A stretch of DNA of 64,000 nucleotides from NCBI GenBank assembly GCA_023374025.1, contig SIJG01000026.1, forward strand, positions 698,028 through 762,027. Reading direction: 5' to 3'. Of this stretch, positions 1-10,729 are shown one piece after another. Position 1 is the first letter of the stretch. Each line of letters opens with the position of its first letter. The stretch comes from Heterodera schachtii (Eukaryota > Nematoda > Chromadorea > Rhabditida > Heteroderidae). The notes beneath the pieces were generated by a model. It was not told the origin of the DNA and did not search any database. It saw only the letters and a list, made by a program, of their open reading frames with translations. The position numbers were made by a program, and so were the translations under genes.

Positions 1-68
1 CATTGCTTCATATTTGTCCAAGCACTTCGTTTGTTCATCCGTTAGCTTTTGGATTTGTCCAACCAAAT
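1..68 (-). CDS. possible exon, coiled-coil-like, runs off the window
   Basis: On the minus strand an AG acceptor (plus positions 69-71) opens a frame of 22 codons that continues to the window edge. The peptide begins LVGQIQKLTDEQTKCLDKYE and is rich in K, E and Q, as in a helical or coiled-coil segment. It lies downstream of the stop-containing exon at 192-305, so it belongs to another gene or to an alternative 3' exon. No family is recognised and the call rests only on an open frame next to a splice acceptor. Confidence 0.22.
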
Positions 69-191
69 CTTAAGCATTTTTTTCAACAAATAAAATTCAC
101 TTGTTAAAAACAATTAAACTTCTCTCACCATTTTAATTTATAAATTTAATTATTTTTTATTAATTTTAATCCTTTTTAAATTTCTATCGTA

Positions 192-305
192 CTAATTTTC
201 ATTACCGTCCTCCTTTTGCTGCTGTTCCATTTTGGCAACTTTCATTTTCAATCCGTTGAGCTCATCCACCGTTTCTCTTTGCTTCAATTCGGCTTTAAGC
301 AGCCT
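192..305 (-). CDS. possible terminal exon of a coiled-coil protein
   Basis: A minus-strand acceptor (TTTCATCAG, just above position 305) opens 37 codons followed by TAG at 192-194. The peptide starts RLLKAELKQRETVDEL and ends KEDGNEN. It has a heptad-like spread of hydrophobic residues in a strongly charged background, so a C-terminal coiled coil is likely. The matching upstream exons were not found. Protein-like composition and the clean acceptor are the only evidence. Confidence 0.33.
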   Translation of the reverse strand, partial: RLLKAELKQRETVDELNGLKMKVAKMEQQQKEDGNEN

Positions 306-450
306 CTGATGAAAGACAAAAACCGTTTTCCCCACATGACAATGTTTTTAGCAGCTAATAACTAAGCGGAAATTCCCAGAAAAAAAAACAGAATTTTTCT
401 GAAGGGTTTGGCATGGGCGACTAAAACATAGGTGTGCGTGCGTGCACTAC

Positions 451-592
451 TTCCCCCCCCCCCCCCGCCTCCCGAGAAATTAAAAAATTTTATAACTTAG
501 AAATTTTTCATAAGAAAATTTCAAGAGAAAAAAGATTTTCGGAAAATTTTGTGGTGAATTACTAAGAAAATTTCTCGGTGGGGGGGGGGGGA
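451..592. repeat. small hairpin element with C-tract/G-tract ends
   Basis: A run of C followed by CTCCCGAGAAATT near 454-482 is mirrored by AATTTCTCGG plus a run of G near 570-592. The two arms can pair around an A+T-rich centre. This is typical of a small foldback or MITE copy. The rest of 306-916 shows no gene. Confidence 0.4.
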
Positions 593-916
593 ACGAGCTG
601 CTCCAAGAATATAGGAAGTAATTTTCCGTTAAGCCGCCCACCCACAAAAAATGGCACGATCCCGATAACCACAACATTTTCTAGGGTAATTTGAGGCGTT
701 AATCAAGAATATGACGTCAAAAATCAAAAAACAAGGATTTAGATCAGTTCACCATCAAGAAATCAAAAAGCTTCTTAAAATCATCTCCATTTTCTTGGCA
801 AGAATTTTTAGTTTTTTTTTTTTGAATATAAATTTTAAACAAAATTTTTATTAAGGAAATAAATTTTTGAGAAAATTTTGTATATTTTCAAATTTTTTCG
901 GGTCGCTTCTTATTAA

Positions 917-1504
917 TAGGGATGCGATTTTTAGGTGCTAAAAACTGCCAAAAACGGTAGGTTTTAGATTCTAAAAACCCCCAAAATAGGTGCGAAAAAT
1001 GGGAAAATAGGTGCCAAAAAGTTCCAGATTTAGGGGGGTGTAAAATCGAAAATTTTCTTCAAAAAGCAAAAATATTATGCCATATCATGAATGAGATACA
1101 TAATTTCAAAATCAAGAATTCTCGTCAAGAAAATAAACAAATAAATTTTAGAGATGAATTTTTGAGAAATTTTTCATTTCTCAGGGGTATATTTTTGAAA
1201 ATTTTCGTGTCGATTCTTAGGGGCGTATTTTTAAAAAAAAATTTTGGGTCGATTCTTAGGGGTCTATTTTTCCTTTTATTGCATTTTTGTTAACAAATTT
1301 TGGGCAAAACGCCAAAATAGGTGAAAATAAGTTTTTTAAAATTTTTTTAGGTTTTTTAGGTGCTAAAAATAAAAACCTAGAAAATAGGTGCTAATAACTC
1401 GAAAAGTAGCTTAACAACAGCCCAAAAAAACATGTTTTTCGTGCGTTTCAGGCCACGGGGAGCTCAGGAAAAAAATATGTAAAAATCTAAAAATCGCATC
1501 CCTA
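917..1504. mobile_element. 588-bp MITE-like element with perfect 18-bp terminal inverted repeats
   Basis: The left end reads TAGGGATGCGATTTTTAG and the right end is its exact reverse complement, CTAAAAATCGCATCCCTA. The outer TA on each side fits a TA target-site duplication of a Tc1/mariner-like non-autonomous element. Inside, short motifs such as 'aggtgctaaaaa' recur. The only open frame inside (1087-1293) is low-complexity and A+T-driven, so no transposase is encoded. Confidence 0.6.
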
Positions 1505-1783
1505 CTTATAATGATACTTTTTGTATTTTTTATATTTAATATATTATTTTCACGCTGTGACATTTCGTTTTTTCGCTGCTTAAGCTTATTAAAAATTTCA
1601 TAAGGTAATTTTTTAAAGAATAAATGTTTTGAAATATTTTTTATTAAATGTTTAGAGATAATACAATTTTATTGTATTTTATATGGTAAATAGGTAATAC
1701 GATTATGACTTTCCATCAGGAATCCTTTCATTTAGTATTTGAATTTTTTGTTTCTTAATTCTCGACTTTTTGAATTTGGCGCA

Positions 1784-2637
1784 TTACTCACAAAACCATG
1801 TGAACATGGAAAATTTCTGCTTCCGCAAATGCTGAGTCAATTTTATGATTGAAACCCTGTTCGGTCCTGGCCGTTTCGATAAGGGTCGGCGCAACACCTG
1901 TCAAAAATCAAATTTAAAAACAAAAATTTAAATCGTTTTTCACCGAGAGTAATTAACTAATTAATAGTGGCAAAAATCAAATTTAAAAATAAAAATTTAA
2001 ATCGTTTTTCACCGAGAGTAATTGTGGCAGCGGAGCTGAAAACCTTCCAATTATGTATCAAGACTAAATTACGGTAAAATTGAAGCAATTCTTTCAGTGT
2101 GTTCGCGAGATCACTGAGCTTAAATTCTTTTTGGCGCTCCCACCAGATTCTTAAAAGCAGAAAATATTTCATGCAGAATTTAGTGATACAAAAAAAAACA
2201 CAATAAACTAATTATATTATCGTATTAATTGAATTATAATAGTCCCCCTCTGAAATAAAGCCCACTTTTGAGGGGCGGGGGGGGGGGTTGAAAAATAGAG
2301 CCCCTCTGAATTAGAGCCACCTTTAAAACAAAGCCCCCCTTTCGAGGGAAGAATAGAGCCCCTGGGGCTCTATTACTATAAATACGGTAATTTTTTTCTA
2401 CCAAAAAAAATTTAAACATTACTTTATGGCTTCTTTCATTTTTGTTTCTATCGTTGGCGTAAACCATTCTGCTGCTTTGCATGCCAATTCAAAATTTGTT
2501 TCGTTGTCTTCAATTCGGACTACGATAACATTGATTTGCTTTACGTCAATCAATTCGATGTATGAATTAGCTTCGCTAATGATTGCCTTCGCTTCTGGGT
2601 CTGTCCAATTAGGGAAAACGATGACCGTGTAAAACAT
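1784..2637 (-). CDS. three-exon gene, 144-aa protein of unknown function
   Basis: I assemble this model by eye from three minus-strand exons with consistent phase. Exon 1 is 2423-2637 (ATG at 2637, donor GTAATG), exon 2 is 2044-2149 (acceptor TTTTAAG, donor GTTTTC) and exon 3 is 1784-1897 (acceptor TTTTTGACAG, stop TAA). Exon 1 starts MFYTVIVFPNWTDPEAK with alternating hydrophobic strands. Exon 2 is helical and rich in W, R, K and E. Exon 3 is very basic in the phase-consistent frame. A second frame of exon 3 (starting VAPTLIETARTEQG) is also open and looks equally protein-like, so the C-terminus is uncertain. No family is recognised. The two introns hold repeat DNA, including a 69-bp tandem duplication. 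Confidence 0.42.
1902..2023. repeat. tandem duplication, about 69-bp period
   Basis: The block beginning caaaaatcaaatttaaaaa at 1902 recurs at 1971 with only small changes and ends both times in 'caccgagagtaatt'. The second copy lies in the intron of the 1784-2637 gene model, just beside an exon edge. Confidence 0.7.
2240..2395. repeat. intronic G/C-tract repeat with internal inverted copies
   Basis: The words 'cccctctga' and 'agagcccc' occur several times in both orientations, around a long G run at 2275-2287. The segment lies in the first intron of the 1784-2637 gene. It resembles a small foldback element, but the exact ends are not clear. Confidence 0.35.
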
Positions 2638-3016
2638 TGTAGTTTAAAAAACAAAACTATGCGCAGCAGCTAAAACTTCAGCAACATAAAAAAGCGATTT
2701 TTTAAAAGCAGAATAAAACCAAATATTTTTAACAATGCGCAATAATTCCAACCTTATATTAGAAAAACATTCTTACAATTTAACTAATAAAATATTTGCT
2801 AATCGACTAATTTTTGAATTAATTTTGTAAAACGACTTTTTGTTTAGGCAGACTTTTTTGGCCCAGTTTTTAGGGTTTTTCGAAAATTCATTTCTGAATT
2901 ACCAAATCATAATATTTTTTTAAAGTTTTCTTGATCATACTGTGATCACGAATAATCACACAATTTTGCTTACTTTTCTACACCTAATTGCTCAAGCTCT
3001 TCCTTTATCTTTTCCG

Positions 3017-4810
3017 CTACAAATTGATAATCATCTTTACTCTCTTTGATATCCGATCACCAATTGCCGATTCTGCACGAATGCGTGAAATTGTTGGCCA
3101 AGTGATTTCCTGAATTATTCTACAAATAGTGAAATTTGTGTAAACAAATGAGCCAAAATTAAAGTTTGCTTCATTTGAAAAGTTTACTTAAACATTTTAC
3201 TCAAGGCTGCTCGGGTCGTACCAAGTCACTTTCCGAATTTCCAAGTACAGTAACAGTGGAAATTGTGAAATTTAAAAAGAGTACCTTTTTGAATTTTATC
3301 AAAAACAAAAGGGGCGACCCTTTCGTTTTGCAAAAATTTTTTTGTTATAAAAAACCATGAAAATTTGTTATTCGGGGTTTTAGAGGTCGCTGATTACGAA
3401 TCTAACACCTAATTCGAAGTTATTTTTCGCCTTTTTTGCATTTTTCTTGTTAAAATTTGCCAAAAAGTGGCCGAAATATGGACTAAAATGGCAAAAATGG
3501 CGAAATATGGATTTATATGGACTAAAAAATTTCACTAAATCAAAAAATTTTAACGTAGAAATGCTATTTTTGAGCCCCTTTCTTCATAGCATATGCCCAG
3601 AAAAAATATGTTAATCCATATAATTTAGAACCCTTCTTATTTGATTGCTTTGTAAAATAATAAAAGATAATCTTTTATTTATTACTATAATAGAAAGTGA
3701 CAACAATAATGAGGCCCCTTTTTACCAGCATTTTTGTTATCCAATTAGCCATATAGATAGTGATTTCTTGCAGCGTTAATTCGATTTCCCTAAGCTTACG
3801 ATGCTCAACCGGTTTGCCCGCAAAAAGAATTTTGACACAATGTGACGCGATCAAAGACTAAATTCATCAAAAAAGTTATTAATCGTGTGAAAAACCATAA
3901 CCTAAAGCAAGGGCGTAGCTAACAAATAAGGGGGGGGGGGGGCTGAGGGAGCTAAAGCCCCCCCCACCCCACCTGAAACACAAAAATGTAAAAAATTTTC
4001 ATTAAAGCAATTTCTTAACAAATTGCATTAAAATTCTCAAAATTATTCCCAGCGGCGCTTATCGGCATCACTGGACCCCCATTTTACCCTATCTTTGAAA
4101 ATAGATACCAAAATGGCAAAAAAATAGTAAATGTTTGGCGAAAAACGGCTAAAAATTTAATAAAATATACCACTAATCCAGGTTTTAAAAAAACAAAAAT
4201 ACACCGCCAAAATTTGCATTTTTTATTCAGTCCCCGCCTCCCCCGCCCCCGTAGGCAAGGGTCTGGTCTAGCTACGCTCTTGACCTAAAAACTAACCGTT
4301 TTCATCAAATCCATACAAACAATTCTAGCGAAATGAAAAATAGGTTCTCGTTTCAATTTGTTGCCATCAGCCATTGCTTGCAACCAACACCTGAATAATG
4401 TAATACCGTATTATCTCTAATTATCCCCCGTCTCCATTAATCCCCCCATTTCTGAGGAGGTTGAACATTAATCCCTCCGGGGGGATAATTAGAGATAATA
4501 CGGTAAACACATTTTTCTTCAAAACAAATAATTTATACGTATTATTTGCATAATGAAAATCCGTGTTCAATTTGTTCAACGCTTGCCAGATCTCTTCAGC
4601 ACTGCTGGCACTGTTTAGGACTAATAAAATAAAACAATTATTCACATTATTTAAGCATTAAAATTAATGATTATTTTTATCGTAATTTAAAATTTGATTA
4701 CTGTAAATTGATTGATAAAGAATTTGACAACCATTTTTTATGAAAAAATGACTACCTACTTGTATTTAGTTTATCTTGCATAGGTGCCACTGCTGCTTTG
4801 GCCAAAATTG
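3017..4810 (-). CDS. five-exon partial gene of unknown function (3' part)
   Basis: Five minus-strand exons join in phase: 4760-4810, 4539-4620, 4297-4390, 3726-3857 and 3017-3109 (stop TAG). Donors include GTAGGT, GTATAA, GTTAGT and GTAAAA. Acceptors include ATTCAG and TTTAG. Together they give about 149 residues with no start codon, so upstream exons are missing from the model. The third exon contains KLKREPIFHFARIV and the fourth LIASHCVKILFAGKPVEH followed by a helical stretch. I do not recognise a family. Two introns are filled by MITEs (3909-4281 and 4404-4505). In the last exon another frame continues about 25 codons further as a charged helix ending EQLGVEK (stop at 2970-2972), so either the stop is real or there is a one-base shift here. 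Confidence 0.42.
3909..4281. mobile_element. 373-bp MITE-like element in an intron
   Basis: The left end AAGGGCGTAGCTA (3909-3921) and the right end TAGCTACGCTCTT (4269-4281) are inverted repeats with one mismatch. Long G and C runs sit just inside both ends. It lies in the intron between the exons 4297-4390 and 3726-3857. It has no coding capacity. Confidence 0.55.
4404..4505. mobile_element. 102-bp hairpin MITE in an intron
   Basis: The ends TACCGTATTATCTCTAATT (4404 on) and AATTAGAGATAATACGGTA (to 4505) are perfect inverted repeats. They enclose a G/C-tract centre, so the strand can fold into one long hairpin. It lies between the exons 4539-4620 and 4297-4390. A short 'atacggtaa' at about 2391 may be an end of a related copy. 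Confidence 0.65.
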
Positions 4811-5129
4811 CTTAAAAATGAATTAATTCACTTTTTTTTTAAATTAATTTCTAATTATATATATTTACAGCTTTTTATAGATTTATATTCCTCCACAAGA
4901 AAGAAATAATTTGTTTTTAAAAATTTCAAATTGGAATTTTAATTTTGGGCATACATTTCGACCCAGTTCGAACAGTAAACCGAGAGGATTCGAACAAGCC
5001 GTCGAAAATTCAATTTTTCGATTTTCGAGTTTTTGCTCTAAAAACGTTTTAGAAATTATCTTAAAAACCCTAAAAAATACGCCCTTTACGTCCTTGGATT
5101 GGTATTTATGTATTTATGTTGAATTTTTC
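4811..5129. other. A+T-rich intergenic stretch, no gene seen
   Basis: Nothing coding stands out between the PTR exons and the next gene. The plus-strand frame at 4911-5150 is phenylalanine- and asparagine-rich and has no support. Confidence 0.5.
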
Positions 5130-6888
5130 TTAAATTGTGTCCTTGAATGAGTCTATTTCCAGGGCACCCTCGCTGGAATTCAAGGTCGGCATAATGCCAT
5201 CGAATGAACGCACATAAAACAGTCGGATGGGCTCATTAATGGTGCAAAAACGGCGACAAATGCGCGAAAACGGCTCATCACGTTGAGTGATCCGATTGTA
5301 AATGGTCAAATTGTTTTGGACCAGTTCATCGACCTGAAAAAAATTCAATTTTATTTTCCATTAAATTTATTGAAAACGATTAAATTTTGGTTTTCGAAAA
5401 ATAATTTTTTTATAAATTATATTTCTTTTTACGATTGCTTTTCAATATGCTGTAATACTGTATAAAATGCCAAATAAATATAAACGGTATTTGTTTCACA
5501 ATTTGTGCGTACTGTTACCATGAGGTGGCAATTAGGCGGTATTTAGGGTAATTTGTTGCTGCTCCAATGCCAAATACACGCACGGTATTTGGTTTGTAAT
5601 TTTACTACTGTATAAAATACCATAAAAAATAATTTTGAGTATTGTTTTAAATGATTGGATTTCTCACATTCACTCTTTTTTAGTGATTGTTTTTTGTGTT
5701 AAATTTCTACGGTATTTGGGATTGTACAATAATTTTCGCTACCGCATACATAAAAAAACCATTCACTGTATACAGTTTTGTGCAAGTTGGTTCAAATTCT
5801 CTGTTGTTTTGGCGATTGTTTTCTCTCTTTTTAATGATTGCTTTTGTATTAAATTACCACGATATTTGGGTTTCTTTACAATAATTTTCGCTACCGTATA
5901 CATGAAAAGCCCATTCATTGTATATAGTTTTTGGAAGGCGTTCAAATTGTCAGTTTTTTTTGGCGATTTGTTTTCTTTTTTTTTTGTACCTCCACCGTCT
6001 CGCGCAGTGTTTCCATGCGCATCATATTTGTGCCGTTCCGAGGCAAAATCAGCACAAAGAAGCGAATGCCAACACCGGACTGGTCAAAAAATTCGTCGCG
6101 CACATCAAACTCATACAGTGCCCGTGAGCCGTACGGCGTGTAGCCACGGATGTTGTTCTTATGTCTTAAATGGGACAAAAGGCCGACAGATGAGGGCAAA
6201 ATGGCATGAAGAGTGGGACAAAGTGTCGACATAATGGGGAACAAAAGCTCACAATTCAGATAAAATGTATGGGAGAGAAAAGGCGAAGTGGGATAAAAAC
6301 ATTAGGACAAAATGAATAAAAAATAACAAACAATTGGATAAAATGCCGACAAATTTGGGGTAAAGTGTCGAAAGCCGAAAGCTAGACAAAATGTCAAAAG
6401 TAAGGGACCAATTAAGACTGCCTACGGCACACCATCAGGACAAGGTTTTTCGGCATTTTGCCCCATTTCTCTCGGTAAAATTGGCACTCCGCCAACACCG
6501 CACTCACGCACTTGGTTTTTGCCATTTGACCGTCCTTTTTGGGCCGTACTTTTCGGCATTTAGCCCTCATCCTTTTTGGGCCCCATCGGCACTTTGTCTA
6601 ATTTTCTCGGTTAAATTGGCACACTCCGCATCACTCACTCACTCACTCACTCACTTGGTTTTTGCCATTTGACCACACATATTGCGGTCAAGATGAAGCA
6701 TATGAACACAATTTTGTACGGATGTGCCACCACAAAATGGGCCCAGCGGCGATAGGCACGCGCAACGACCGCATGGAGACGGAGGGAGCAGCGGGCGGAA
6801 AACGATTGGGACGACGTGTCACTGTGGGCAGCGGAGGATGCCGAGGACGAGGACGATGCCGACGGTGAATGGCACTGTTGATCAGCAG
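5130..6888 (-). CDS. Patched-related (PTR/SSD family) protein, N-terminal part
   Basis: Three minus-strand exons encode the start of a Patched-related membrane protein. The first (about 6674-6888) is Ser/Ala-rich, then has RAYRRWAHFVVAHPYKIV running into the first membrane helix. The second (5990-6157) is in phase 0 at both ends and carries the family signature GYTPYGSRALYEF followed by VLILPRNGTNMMRMETLRE. The third starts at 5333 after a TTTTTTTCAG acceptor and continues with FSRICRRFCTINEPIRLFY. It ends near a GTGCGT or GTGCCC donor, and an open frame runs to 5130. PTR proteins are large (about 900 aa, 12 helices) and act in nematode cuticle and moulting. The sterol-sensing domain exons are not seen to the left, so the gene may be truncated here. 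A weaker alternative donor (GTGAGT at 6654) exists for the first exon. Confidence 0.62.
6631..6654. repeat. (TCAC)n microsatellite
   Basis: Six tandem TCAC units overlap the edge of the first PTR exon or its intron. They create repeated GTGA(GTGA) donor-like sites on the minus strand. Confidence 0.8.
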
Positions 6889-7790
6889 CTGGAAGGGGAA
6901 CAAAAAGTTGGTGATCACTGATCAGTTTAGGGTGAAATTTTGTGGCCTGATCAGCTCTAATCAATCAATAATTATTGGAAGACAACAGTCAGCTGTGCAG
7001 CTCTCTGATCAGTTTTTGGATTGGACACGCTTGTCAAATTTGGATGGAATTTTGTTGCTAGATATATTGTGTGATCAGTGTGTTTTTTTTTTGCTGTGTG
7101 ATCGATTTGAATTGTTTATCACCATTGATCAGATTTGGATAAAAGGGGTGGGTAAATCTCCGTCTGGTCAATTTGTAAAACCCCGATTAATGACAAAAAG
7201 GGCATTAATTCTGGATATATTTGCATTTAAAATGTCAAAATTAAATGGATCGATCAATTTGAATTTTAAGTACATTAAAAATGCCAAAATGTACATTTAA
7301 AGGCTAATGATTTTTGATTAAAAATTAATTTTTTCAAATTTCTTTCTTTCTGATAAACCCACTCTTTTGCTGCTGCTGATTTTGTTGTTGTTGATCAATG
7401 AAATTACTAATCACAATCGCCCCATTGATGTCGCCGCCTACTTGTTGTTGTTCGCCTACTTGTTGTTGTTGTTGTTTCTGCCAATGATTACTAATTGCCG
7501 TATCATTATCATTCATTTTCGGGGCTACAAATATAAATTATATATAAAATAATTAATGACTAAATGGAGGAAATTTATTTTTAAAAAACAAAATTGTGAT
7601 CAGAGAGAGAGAGAAAGATGATCAGAGTGGTCGGAGTGATCAGAGTTCTCTCTATTTTATGAGATGAATCTTAATGATTAATTATTGGCCTGCAGATAGC
7701 ATTTGTTTATGAGAAACATTACCCAAAAATTCTGTTTAAGATCTCTAAGATTGAAAAAACTTAAATTCAAATCCAATTTTTGGCATAGGC
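6889..7790. other. non-coding stretch with repeated TGATCA words
   Basis: Apart from the Gln-rich frame on the minus strand, the stretch holds no supported gene. The word 'gatcag' or 'ctgatcag' recurs about a dozen times between 6880 and 7140 and again at 7600-7640, giving short GATC-rich clusters. Confidence 0.45.
7337..7516 (-). CDS. Gln-rich open frame, possible upstream exon
   Basis: A minus-strand ATG at 7516 opens about 60 codons with two CAA-encoded glutamine tracts and GEQQQVGG linkers. It lies 450 bases upstream of the first PTR exon on the same strand and could be its 5' exon, although I could not match splice phase with certainty. It may also be a chance frame in a CAA/TTG repeat. 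No family is recognisable. Confidence 0.25.
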
Positions 7791-7985
7791 GAAAATGTCC
7801 GGGTCGCAAATCTCCGGGGCGTAAATGTCCGGATCGCAAATCTCCGGGGCGTAAATGTCCGGATCGCAAATCTCCGGGGCGTAAATGTCCGGATCGCAAA
7901 TCTCCGGGGCGTAAATGTCCGGATCGCAAATCTCCGGGGCGTAAATGTCCGGATCGCAAATCTCCGGGGCGTAAATGTCAGGGGC
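7791..7985. repeat. 30-bp minisatellite, about six copies
   Basis: The unit aaatgtccggatcgcaaatc + tccggggcgt repeats nearly perfectly every 30 bases. The period is a multiple of three, so long open frames appear on both strands (for example 7678-7959 and 7703-8008). These are repeat artefacts rather than genes. Confidence 0.9.
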
Positions 7986-8141
7986 TCAAATGTCTGGACA
8001 CGACCTGAATTCGAATTCAAAGAATCAAAAAAAAAATTGTGTTTCACTTAGAATTTTTTCGCCGTTTAAATAATTAATTAATTTATTGTTTAATTGGAGT
8101 GAGGTAATTAGTAGTAATGTTAATGACGCATACAATATTAA

Positions 8142-8213
8142 TTAAGCGCCATTTAAGGCGGAGACGAATTCGGTGAATAAATTCAGCAGAGAGTCATCGA
8201 CCTCCTCCTTCTG
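8142..8213 (-). CDS. possible terminal exon of an unknown gene
   Basis: After the acceptor GGAACAG a minus-strand frame reads QKEEVDDSLLNLFTEFVSAL and ends in TAA at 8142-8144, 23 codons in all. The sequence is acidic then hydrophobic and looks like a real protein C-terminus. A short upstream frame starting at an ATG near 8341 (MEFDGAESSARIW) may be the first exon, but no standard donor links the two. Confidence 0.3.
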   Translation of the reverse strand, partial: QKEEVDDSLLNLFTEFVSALNGA

Positions 8214-9710
8214 CTGTTCCGAACGCCGTAAACAATTGGTAGAAAATGGAAATGGTACATTTATTTGGGGAGGGTGGCGCTTAGATAGCCTGGATAGATA
8301 ATCCAAATCCGCGCGGACGATTCAGCGCCATCGAATTCCATTTAAAAGTGTGTTTTTTGTGTTTTGTTTTAGGTAGGATTAAACGGGTGCGGGTACCCGA
8401 CCGGGTTCAACCCCGGGATTCCCGGCTTGTTCAAAACCGGGACCCGGCTTTTGTGGATCCGGCAATATCCGGGTTCGATTCTGCCCAAAAACCCGGACCC
8501 TGTAACGCTATTTTCAGGGATGTAACCAAAAGGCCAAAAAAATTCCAGCAGATCAAATTGATCAGCAGCTGTTTTTAAACTCTTTAAAAGACGATCCATT
8601 GCCTTAAATTTCTGGATTACTCTGGAATTTTGATCAAAAATCAGATTCCAGCGCCATCCAGAATTTCCTGTTACCAGATAATGGCCCTGATTTATGTGTT
8701 CTAAACAGGGCGGACGAAAAATTCGCCTAGCCATGAGGGGTGGCAGGAGATGGGGGCGGAAATGGCTGGCGCTGAGTTGGTCGACGGCGATCAGTTGGCG
8801 AGGCCATTTTTCCTTCTGATTTCCTGATCAGCATACCTGGTGCATATGATTGAAGAAAGAAGAAACCTGTTTTTCTCTTCCTGCCGTCCTTTTTTGCCAT
8901 TTTTTTTTTGATTCGCGCGCGATGACATGGCGAACAAATGACATCACCGCCACCCCCGAGGGGGCGGCAGCGGCGCGCAACGCGCCGGCGCCACACGCAC
9001 CCAAAAATGAATAATAATGCATTTAATTATTTTAAAACGATATGCGCGAGGGGGCAGGGGCATAATTGTAATGTAGCAACACAATTTGGTTTACTAATTG
9101 CCCAATTATAATTAATTAATTGCTTGATGAATTTCTGTAATAGTGCATACTTTGGTTGCTAATTACCTAATTACCAATTAATTAATTAATTAATTACTGT
9201 CTAATTGTGTTTTGTGTGTGCACCGTGCGGGAAAATGAGGAAATTATTTTTTTTTCTTATTATATTTTTGTTTTTGGTGGAGAAATGTGGTGGTTTGGGC
9301 GGCTACTTGGGATGACAACAACAACTCGTAGGAAAATTTGAAAAAATTGAAAAAAGAAATTTTAAATTTTTTAAAATAATTTTTAAATGTTGCCAGCGCC
9401 CGACCCGTCCTGTGCCATAAAAAATTATTAATGTGTAGCAATAATTAACACAAAAAAATGGAACATTTCTTAATTAACTTTTGGAAAACGGAATGAAATT
9501 TTCCACGGGAGAAGCGTTATAAATTTGTTAATTTAAATTAATTTAATTTCGCCCCCCGATTTCATCACACATTTTCATGAAATCTCTTCCCCCTCCCCCC
9601 GGGGAATGTTTCAAGTGATGGAAAAATTCATTTTTAAAATTTCAATCATATTTTCAAGACGATTGTGTTGGCTTGCAACACTGAAGTGTGTGTGTCCACG
9701 GACGGTAGGG
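8214..9710. other. gene-poor stretch with a G+C-rich island
   Basis: The part 8388-8510 is dense in GGGTACCCG, CCCCGGG and CCCGG palindromes and may be a small inserted element. A proline-rich minus-strand frame (8727-8804, starting MASPTDRRRPTQRQ) lies in a less A+T-rich patch that continues to 9000, but no splice context supports it. The remainder (9010-9710) is A+T-rich with TTAATTAA words and shows no gene. Confidence 0.4.
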
Positions 9711-10710
9711 GTCAACTGCGTCTGGCCAACTGCGTCTGGCCAACTGCGTCTGGCCAACTGCGTCTCGCCAACTGCGTCTGAGCCAACTGCGTCTTGGGGC
9801 CAACTGCGTCTGAGCCAGCTGCGTCTCGCCAACTGCGTCTGGCCAACTGCGTCTGAGCCAACTGCGTCTTGGGGCCAACTGCGTCTGAGCCAGCTGCGTC
9901 TCGCCAACTGCGTCTGGCCAACTGCGTCTTAGTACTAAAAGGGCCAACTGCGTCTCAGTTGAAAAATCATAATATCATAAAATCTATTAAAAATTCTTAA
10001 CGAAATTCGCTTAAACTTAACCCGTTAATTACTTTATTGTTCTAGCGTCCTTAAATACTAATAGAATTTTTTTTACTTTCTTAAATTATTACTTTCTTTA
10101 GACTTAGTGGTTTCGAATGATACCAAAGTTACAAACAAAGCCTAAGCTCAGTCCTAGGCCCAATCAAGACTAAGATTAGGCCTAAGCCAAGCCGTTGTAT
10201 GAATTGCCTTTTGTACGAGTTGTCATGACACTAGGTTTAACAAACCGAAATTTTTTGTTAAAAAATTACTGATACCGGACAAAGAAACATTTCCTCAGTT
10301 ATTGGAACGGCTAAAATACCATGGACACATAAAATACCTACCATTGTCTCATAAAAGGTCATGTGACGCGTAAACCGTTTTTGGGAAGCGTTAAAACCGA
10401 CTAGAATGATCATCAATATTGCCAAAAACAAATTAACCCAAATTCTTGAAATGCCATTAGAGGGATTTATAGCATTTACCAAATGAATAGATGATACTTT
10501 GTTGTATTGTCTATTTTATTTTTATTAAAAAAAAATTTTTGTAGAAGATTTTGGTATTTAATCAACTGAGACGCAGTTGGCCCTTTTAGTACTAAGACGC
10601 AGTTGGCCAGACGCAGTTGGCGAGACGCAGTTGGCTCAGACGCAGTTGGCCCCAAGACGCAGTTGGCCAGACGCAGTTGGCGAGACGCAGTTGGCCAGAC
10701 GCAGTTGCCC
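9711..10710. repeat. foldback structure with minisatellite arms
   Basis: The left arm (9711-9961) is an array of about 14-bp units, tctggccaactgcg with variants. The right arm (10563-10710) is the same array inverted (agacgcagttggc). The inner edges match as inverted repeats: 'ttagtactaaaagggccaac' on the left and its complement on the right. The roughly 600-bp centre is A+T-rich and holds one weak minus-strand hydrophobic frame (10258-10482). The outer flanks also share 'tccacgg' words, so the whole may be one foldback transposon. Confidence 0.7.
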
Positions 10711-10729
10711 GTTCCGTCCACGGAACCCG

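Noticed and set aside
5635..6234. Plus-strand 199-codon frame
   Set aside because: It runs antisense across the well-supported PTR exon at 5990-6157 and is Phe-rich elsewhere.
6869..7300. Plus-strand 143-codon frame
   Set aside because: There is no family match or splice context, and its composition follows GATC-rich repeats.
9606..9947. Open frames of about 100 codons on both strands
   Set aside because: They are translations of the 14-bp minisatellite.
10258..10482. Hydrophobic minus-strand frame in the centre of the foldback element
   Set aside because: It is short, lacks a recognisable family and could equally be chance in A+T-rich DNA.
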